Of a DNA stretch of 64,000 bases, positions 57,690 through 64,000 are shown piece after piece (within the stretch, counting starts at the first letter, position 1; each line of letters starts with the position of its first letter). A program made the translations under genes and the position numbers. The stretch covers positions 33,410,368 through 33,474,367 of the forward strand of contig OZ035960.1 of assembly GCA_964034945.1 (NCBI GenBank), given 5' to 3'. Source of the DNA: Chrysopilus asiliformis. Taxonomy: Eukaryota > Arthropoda > Insecta > Diptera > Rhagionidae. The notes under the pieces are model-generated. The model ran no database searches and was not told the DNA's origin. It worked only from the letters and a program-made list of their open reading frames with translations.

Positions 57690-58094
57690 CAGGGGTGTTA
57701 AACCTTTTAACTTTCCTGGGCTACATTGGGAGAAGACGAATTATATTGGGCCACAAATAAAATATACTAATCCTAAAGATAACTGATTAGGAAAAAACGT
57801 AGACTATATACATACTGAATTAATATTTCTCAAAGCTAAATATAGGTATGTAAAAGGTTCCCACTGGTGGTCACGATGTCTCGAAATGAAACACGTAGTG
57901 TGACCACGGGTGGTCACGTTGTCCCACCATCAACATCCAATAATGACCACCGGTGGTCACTTGGTCATCTGTTGGAAAATTGAAATGTTCACCGGTGGGC
58001 ACGTGGCGCTCAACGTGTCATAAAGTTTGTGAATATATAAATTTTTGTTGGGTCACATTCTAACACGTCCAGGGCCGCGGGTTGAACAAGCCTG
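57690..58094. mobile_element. hAT-type element with perfect 8-base duplication
   Basis: The ends CAGGGGTGTTAAACC and, inverted, CAGGCTTGTTCAACC are flanked by CTCTATAT on both sides (57682-57689 and 58095-58102). The interior holds four copies of a GGTGGTCAC motif in palindromic settings such as ACCACCGGTGGTCAC (57840-58010). Inserted into the diverged (GTCY)n-type repeat that continues at 58103. No transposase. Confidence 0.85.
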
Positions 58095-58102
58095 CTCTAT
58101 AT

Positions 58103-58405
58103 GATATATCATAAAGATATGTGTTTAGAATAGGATTTTACATAACTCTTCCATACCCCAAAATCCAATCGGACCATTACTTCCTCTTTACCCATACAAA
58201 TGGATGTTTTCTCGAAAACTGTGCGTTGTATCGAAAAATTTATAGAGATGAAATCTGTTTAGAACAGGATTTTATGAAACGGTTATTCATATATCAAAAT
58301 CCAATCGGACAACTCCTTTCCTCTTCTTCTAACAAATGAATTTTTTTAAATAAACATTTTGTCTGTCATCCATATAGACTATTTGACGATTGGCCCCTGG
58401 CAATT
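58103..58405 (-). repeat. Diverged repeat related to 18434-18990
   Basis: It shares the blocks TGTTTAGAATAGGATTTTAC, ATCAAAATCCAATCGGA and AAATAAACATTTTGTCTG, and ends GACGATTGGCC. An internal duplication repeats the 'tttagaa..ggatttta' block twice. No tetranucleotide tract remains. Confidence 0.55.
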
Positions 58406-58660
58406 GTTAGTTTTCTTATGTTTTTTTTTATTATGGCCTGTTCATAAAATATGTCGCGCTAATTTTAGGCTTAGCGCATTGTTGTAAAACTTTTTAACGA
58501 TTTTAAAAAGCTCTTGTATTTGTAATTTTTCTTTCTCGAAAACATGTCCGACCATTTTGATGAAATTTTTGATCCCTGACCATTTTGATGAAATTTTTGA
58601 TGCCCGACGATTTTGATGAAATTTGAAGATTTCAAGTTTCCGTATCGAAGCGATAAGTAT

Positions 58661-59012
58661 AAAGGCCCAACTACGATCGGCATAGGAGCGATTATGTTAA
58701 TGTCAAATTCCCAACGAATGTTGACATACATAGCTGTCAACATAAAAGCTAATCTTCATTTTACCTCAAGTGGAAATTAATATGGCCATAATATTATTAA
58801 ATTCACACTAAAATGTTAGGTTATGTTCACTATTTACATATGCCAGTTCCATTTGTATCGAATCATTCATGCTTAACGAAAGTTTAACGAAGGTTTGAAA
58901 GTGGCAACACTTTGACACATGTCTATTGTGGGTAATAACATTGACTTTCTTATTCTGGAAATGACATATGCAGCTACATATGCGTTCTTATGTCTATCAT
59001 AGTTGGGCCTTT
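58661..59012. mobile_element. MITE with AAAGGCCCAACTA ends
   Basis: The left end AAAGGCCCAACTACGATCGG and the inverted right end AAAGGCCCAACTATGATAGA match over about 30 bases. Palindromic ACATATG and AACATT motifs lie inside. The target duplication is ambiguous in the TATA-rich flanks. Non-coding. Confidence 0.65.
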
Positions 59013-61660
59013 AATACTATTTTTCAATTTTATTTCGTGAAAATTTAGGATGAGAGAAGGGGACCACTTTATAAGACACGGATCCAATGTCAAATTTGAA
59101 ATTCCCAAACAAAGGTTTTGGAAGCTGATCAAGTTCACTATTCAAGGCCCATTATTGGGTAGAATTAAATTTACTTCCGAAAAGGGATACATGGGAACCT
59201 CGGTTCGTGAACTAAATTCGTTCCTGAAAGGCGTTCACAAATCGAGGTTTCACTAAATCCCCTAGAAATTCCGTATCGAAGATAGATTGCCTAATCTATT
59301 ATTATAATAGTTAATCGATTTGTGTGTCTGTATGTTCGCCTTAATCTAGAAAACCACGGAACCGATTTGTGTGAAACTTTCATGGGAGTTTACTAGTATT
59401 ACGGAGCGGGTTTTAGGTCATGGATAAGCTCAAAGCTGTGGGGTTGGACTGTGAACGTTTTTTCAATAATGTGTATATGGCCAAGAAATTCTCATAAATA
59501 ATCTTTTCTCACATTTTATATAAAAGTGAAAGGTAAGGCAAACGACTTTGTTTGCGATGCTGTAATAGCTTAGAATTTATAACCTTTGCTTCGTAACATG
59601 TTGGTGTCATAATTTGTTTACATGGCTATTTCTTCTTCAACCCACCATAACCTTTCCCGACTAGATGAATGTTCAAACAGGTCATTCCGACATATATTTG
59701 TTTACCAACTAATTGAATTACATGCCGCAAAAATGTAACAATATAAAATCAATATCTATTTCTGTGTATGTCAAAAAAAATGCGAACAAAAATATTTCCT
59801 TATATCAAAAATAGCGCCACTAATATGGGTTACCTTTGCTGTCGACCTACACAAACAGATATAGAGTAATATCTGGTTTTCTTATTTTAACACGGAAAGG
59901 TTTTGCATCCAAAAATACCGCTACTAATGCACTTATTTTTAGAAATTCTCGTGGTTTTCAGTTGACAAATTTAGACATATTTGAAAGAACATAAAGAATT
60001 TCTCCTTTGTTTGATAATATTTTATTTGTCTAACAATTTGTATCGATTTTAGACTAGATTCAAACGTCAATCGGATTCATTAAATGGCGCTTTCGTAAAT
60101 CGGAATCTATCTTTGTCTATCAATGCCGATATTCAATTATTAACATCATTTAATGGGGGTTGATTGTTGATTAGTATTTTGGGTTTTTTTTGTTAAACAT
60201 TTTTTTTTAAAGAAAAACTACCCCACATCCGGCAAGTTAAATTTTGTCACGAATTCCGACAGGTGGTGTGTGAAACACTCCAAATAAATATGGGCCTATT
60301 ATTTTACTAGATTTTTTTTTAATTTTTGATTATTGTGTGCTTTTGGCAGTCTGCTTCAATTATTAAGTAAAAAAATTTGGTCAAGAAGTACTCATCCACT
60401 CCACTTGAACATTTGTTGGGTTTGTCACACCCCACATGTCGAATGCCGGGATAATATAATTCTCATCGTTCGCCATTAATCAAAAATATTTTTTTAGATT
60501 TTCAAATATATTAATTATTGGCAGAATGACGTTTTTTTTTATATTACTTCATAGTGACATACATTGAGTTTATTATAACACAATTGCAGTGAACCTCAGA
60601 CACTGGAATAGATTATAATAATCTTATCAGCTGGTCTTGGATTTTTCATGCGCGCGTTGGAAGTCAAGTAGTTTTTTTTAGAGCGGAATAATTTTAAACT
60701 GTGATTATGATTATAATATAAAGCTGACTTCATATTGCGCTTCATGTTTACAAGATTATCATAAATTGCCATCAATGATAAATTTTTGTGGACGTTGCTC
60801 CGCAGAACGAAGCATTCAAAATGAAAAGTAATCTGAAATTCATACCCAGTGTAAAATCTTTCTTTGTATTTTATTGTTTTAAGTTCTTCTTTGAAAAAAT
60901 CTTTATATGGTCGTTCATTGACACATGAGGTTTTTTTTATTCGTTGTCGGAAATGTTTCTATTGAAAAAATTTATATTACTTTTGAATCCCTATATAGTT
61001 TTTCTGTTCATAAAAAAATAACTAAAGACGAATATTGAGTTGGGGCACAAAAATTCGCCAAACTTCGAATTTCGCCTGTACGAGATATTATGAAACAGTA
61101 CCAGGAAGACCGAGCCATGCTCGGAGACCTCAAGATCCTACTTTTGCTGATTTTTGGGGAAAAACTAAATTCACATTATCTTTACAGAGCTTTTCCAGAG
61201 TTTTTAAATTCCCGACCTAGAAAGCTAGAAATAAAACTAACGCGCGATAACAAAATTTCATAGAAATCGGTTGAGTGGTTATTGAGTAATCGCTGTCACC
61301 GATTTTTGAAACGTTGTTTTGAGACACCAGGTGAGGGTTATCGAGGGGAGGGAAAAGTCAGGTTTGCATTGGAAAAACCGAAAGCCCTTAGCCCCCTTAG
61401 TAATACTGTAAAGTTTCATTAAAATCGGACCACCCAATTTGAAGATAACAGGCGAGGGGTATCGAAGGGGAATTTTCTCAGAGGTGAGACCTATCTAGAT
61501 CGATTCCTTGTCCCCGAAAATCCCTAACCACCAAGTTTCGTGAAAATCGTTAGGCGGGTTTTCGAGATCGTTTGTGTAGACAGACAGACAGACAGACATT
61601 CCTCGTATTATATTATAGGATTTTCTGGCCAAATGATATTTCGAATGCTTCGAATTAAAG
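59013..61660. other. No gene recognised; degenerate repeats
   Basis: The frame 59050-59256 (68 aa) has no known domain. 59290-59480 resembles the 5' half of a Helitron-like element ('ctgtatg..accgatttgtgtgaaac'). 61225-61620 resembles a 'gaaaatcg..gcgggttttcgagatcgtttg' repeat ending in five GACA units (61581-61600). Otherwise AT-rich. Confidence 0.4.
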
Positions 61661-61663
61661 GCG

Positions 61664-61896
61664 TCCCTTGATTTACGACGGTTTTGGTTTGGTGAAATTG
61701 GGTCTTATATCGAAACGTCGTATAAGAGAGCAGTATTTATCAGTCCTCTGTCCTGTATATACAGTGAAACCTGTATAAGAAGGACTAGCACGGGATCAAA
61801 AGGGTGTTCTGCTTATCCAGGGCTAGTATCGATTACGAGTGGGTCGAATCGTAAATTTAATGTTGAGACTCGTTTCGTATTCGGCGACAGGGTCTT
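61664..61896. repeat. pogo-like MITE ends
   Basis: GGCGTCCCTTGATTTACGAC near 61660 and CAGTGAAACCTGTATAAGAA at 61760 match TIR types seen at 24998, 25099, 34890 and 39560. No complete pair can be bounded. Confidence 0.4.
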
Positions 61897-61897
61897 A

Positions 61898-63173
61898 ACA
61901 CATGGATCAATAAGTCCCGAGACTAACAATGAAAACAACATTTTTTTTGCCAAATTTTTTTTTATTCATCAATATAATCACCTTTTAGGGTGATACAATC
62001 GTTCCAACGCTTTTCCAATTTTTCAATACCATGTTTATAAAAAAAATTATCTTTCGCTTCAAAATAAGCTTCAGTTTCAGCGATGACCTCCTCATTTGAG
62101 CCAAATCTTTTTCCCTGGAGCATTTTTTTAAGATCAGCAAAGAGCCAGTAGTCACTGGGGGCTAAATCTGGCGAGTATGGGGGGTGGGGAAGCAGATGAA
62201 AGCCCAATTCGTTCAATTTTGCCATTGTTTTCATCGACTTGTGGCAGGGTGCATTGTCTTGGTGAAAAAGGATTTTTTTTCTCTGCATGTGCGGTCGTTT
62301 TTTTGCGATTTCCTCCTTCAAACGCACCAGCAAGTCAATATAATAATCACTGTTGATCGATTTACCTTTTTCGAGGTAGTCAATGAAAATCACGCCATGC
62401 GTATCCCAAAAAACTGACGCCATGACTTTGCCAGCTGACTGCTGCGTTTTCGGACGCTTCGGACGGCTTTCGCCAGCTGTGCGCCACTCAGATGACTGCC
62501 GCTTCGACTCTGGAGTGTAGTGATGTATCCATGTTTCGTCCATGGACACGTAACGACGCAAGAAATCTTTTTTATAAACAGCTTTCTGAATCATCGACTC
62601 GTTGCTGTTTTTGTTCCATCGAAAGCAATCGCGGCACCCACTTGGAAAAAACCTTTTTCATGCTCAATTTTTCATGAAGGATAGTAAATGCACTTCCATA
62701 TGATATCTGTGTTATCTCAGCAATCTCACGGAGCTTCACTTTACGATCTTTCATTATAATTTTTGTCACTTCACTCACATTTTCCGGTGTAACGGCTTCC
62801 ACAGGTCTACCCGAGCGTTCCGCGTCATTTGTGTCGGTACGACCACGTTTAAACTCGGCAAACCACCGACAAATCGTTGCTTTTGATGGACAAGAGTCCG
62901 GGTAACATTTTTCAATCCATTGTTTCGCTTGCACGGTGTTTTTACCCATTAAAAAACAATGTTTTATCAGAACACGAAACTCGGTTTTTTCCATTTTTTA
63001 AACAAACTACAAAACGACTTTACTCCAACCTCGATAACTCAGCTGTTTCTGGTCCGATCGACTTAAAATTTTGACACGTTTCAAGCAAAGTTGAGTACTC
63101 TAGAAAGACGTGGTTACTGGTTTACTACGAGCGTCATCTCTGGGTTAGTCTCGGGACTTATTGATCCATGTGT
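61898..63173 (-). mobile_element. mariner element, complete but frameshifted
   Basis: Perfect 30-base inverted repeats (61898-61927 and 63144-63173, starting ACACATGGATCAATAAGTCC) are flanked by TA (61896-61897 and 63174-63175). At 1276 bases it is full mariner size. The transposase gene on the minus strand is broken by a short deletion. Perfect ends suggest a fairly recent insertion compared with most elements here. Inserted next to, or into, the retrotransposon fragment at 63217. Confidence 0.93.
61962..62994 (-). pseudogene. mariner transposase, one frameshift
   Basis: The N-terminal 140 residues begin MEKTEFRVLIKHCFLMGK with two helix-turn-helix regions and GRTDTNDAERSGRP, then WVPRLL. 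The C-terminal part holds SMDETWIHHYTPESK, FHQDNAPCHKSMK and SPDLAPSDYWLF, the three catalytic aspartates in the D,D34D arrangement of mariners. Between QRVDDSESCL and KKDFLRRYV several residues usual in the family are missing. The frame shifts there, with a TAA at about 62575. Otherwise about 350 residues, the normal size, with no other obvious damage. Confidence 0.92.
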
Positions 63174-63216
63174 TAGGTTCATTTACTATCCAAATTATTT
63201 ATTTACTATCTGTGCT

Positions 63217-63672
63217 CAGCATCTACAACCGAGTTTTGAGTACAATTCGCACATTTGGTCTGGACCACCAAAAACTGTCCTGTAACTGCTGGACCGAATT
63301 CAAAAACGTGTGCTCCGACTGATTGGAGACAAATCTTTGACAGATTCATTACCGTCTCTCGAGCTTCATCGCTCTGTTGGGGTACTCAGCATATTCTATA
63401 GATATTTCCATGGGAAATGTTCCACCGAAATTTTCCAACTTATTCCTCCACGGTACATTTTCCCTAGACCCTCTCGTGCAGCTTCACGCGCGTACGACTT
63501 CTTCCTTGAGCCTCCCTGTTTTCGTACAGTAAAGTTTAGAAGTTCCTTCATTCCGCGAACAGCAAGACTTTGGAACGATTTACAATCCGATGTGATCCCC
63601 CCGGACTATAACCCGCAGAAGTTCAAGGACAATATAAACCGACATCTCCTTTCGTTCTTCCGACCATCCTGA
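63217..63672 (+). pseudogene. 3' end of a non-LTR retrotransposon ORF2
   Basis: The C-terminal region of a CR1/Jockey-like reverse transcriptase polyprotein: PSFEYNSHIWSGPPKTVL, a TAA in frame (63282-63284), then LLDRIQKRVLRLIGDKSLTD, FYRYFHGKCSTE, and SSFIPRTARLWNDL to a stop at 63670-63672. The RLIGD, FYR-x-x-HG and PRTARLWN signatures are typical of the region after the polymerase domain in insect LINEs. The upstream RT domain is absent in this window. Clade not decidable. Confidence 0.8.
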
Positions 63673-64000
63673 GCTTTGCTTTGGCATTAAAGAGTCTTCC
63701 ACATTTGTCAACGGTCAACGGTGAAAAAAATATTTGTCAACGGTGACATGAGTGGGCGAAACGACATAACTCCATCACAAACTTAACTGTTGCCATAAAT
63801 GCTGCTTGGGTATGGGGAATAAAATCACGGGACTTTGAAAAACTTCCATTTTGTGTATATTTTTGGCTAAGAAGTTGTCTAACAAATATGTTACAGTTTT
63901 AGGGGAAGAGGGGAGAGTGCTTTAATGTGATGGCCGTACTAAACTTTGTACAACATTTTTTTTTAAAACAGCGAAAAGTAAGATGAAAATGTCTGATTTA
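63673..64000. other. Short 3' flank of retrotransposon, then AT-rich DNA
   Basis: Three TGTCAACGGT units occur at 63707-63744. No poly(A) tail or gene is recognised. Confidence 0.4.

Noticed and set aside
59050..59256. 68-codon frame MREGDHFIRHGSN...
   Set aside because: I considered a missing slowmo exon, but it does not match the PRELI domain and lacks suitable splice sites.
1..64000. CRISPR arrays, rRNA, tRNA genes, operons or bacterial genes
   Set aside because: None seen. The spliced genes and transposon types are those of an animal nucleus; short tandem units found are microsatellites.

Overview
This window is AT-rich nuclear DNA from an animal, almost certainly an insect and probably a fly. 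Short GT-AG exons are scattered among long introns, and the protein-coding exons resemble insect homologues. The (GTCY)n-bearing dispersed repeat resembles the mini-me/INE-1-like elements known from Diptera. I cannot name the species. Less than 5% of the window is host coding sequence. Most of the rest is transposon debris, and many copies still show terminal inverted repeats (TIRs) and target-site duplications (TSDs).

Host genes. (1) On + from 10331 to 21998 lie the last five exons of a gene I do not recognise. It includes a 29-base microexon and has a poly(A) signal at 22098. (2) On - from 37225 down to 35452 is a complete four-exon glucosamine-6-phosphate isomerase (269 aa), with its last 13 residues on a remote exon. 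(3) On - from 42880 down to 39792 is a complete nine-exon metallophosphoesterase of the MPPE1/PGAP5 type (363 aa), with two membrane segments and a C-terminal di-lysine ER-retrieval motif. (4) On + from 46136 are the first two coding exons of a slowmo/PRELID3-type mitochondrial lipid-transfer protein. I did not find its later exons before base 64000. Genes 3 and 4 are divergent. Most of the 3.3 kb between them is two Harbinger-type MITEs and a P-like element.

Transposon layout. 1-10 kb: a MADF-carrying repeat, a pogo-like MITE holding a piggyBac-like MITE, a hAT element holding a long-TIR foldback, and another nested pair near 9.1-9.6 kb. 10-22 kb (introns of gene 1): small MITEs, two (GTCY)n elements, two hAT elements, and a pogo-type transposon interrupted by a Helitron and abutting another. 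23-35 kb: two deleted Tc1/mariner elements (one holding a Harbinger MITE), a hAT element holding a MADF-type MITE, further Harbinger MITEs and a decayed Tc1-like element. 40-54 kb: more Harbinger MITEs, a P-like element with a THAP start, Helitrons, a piggyBac-like MITE inside a (GTCY)n element, and a decayed Harbinger transposase split by a TA-inserting MITE. 55-64 kb: a foldback, a hAT element, a frameshifted mariner with perfect 30-base TIRs, and the 3' end of a non-LTR retrotransposon.

I found no new enzymatic or defence system. The most informative content is the nesting. Several insertions have an uninterrupted relative inside the same window, so their target duplications can be read directly. 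Several short elements keep the 5' coding start of an autonomous parent (MADF or THAP), which shows where they came from.
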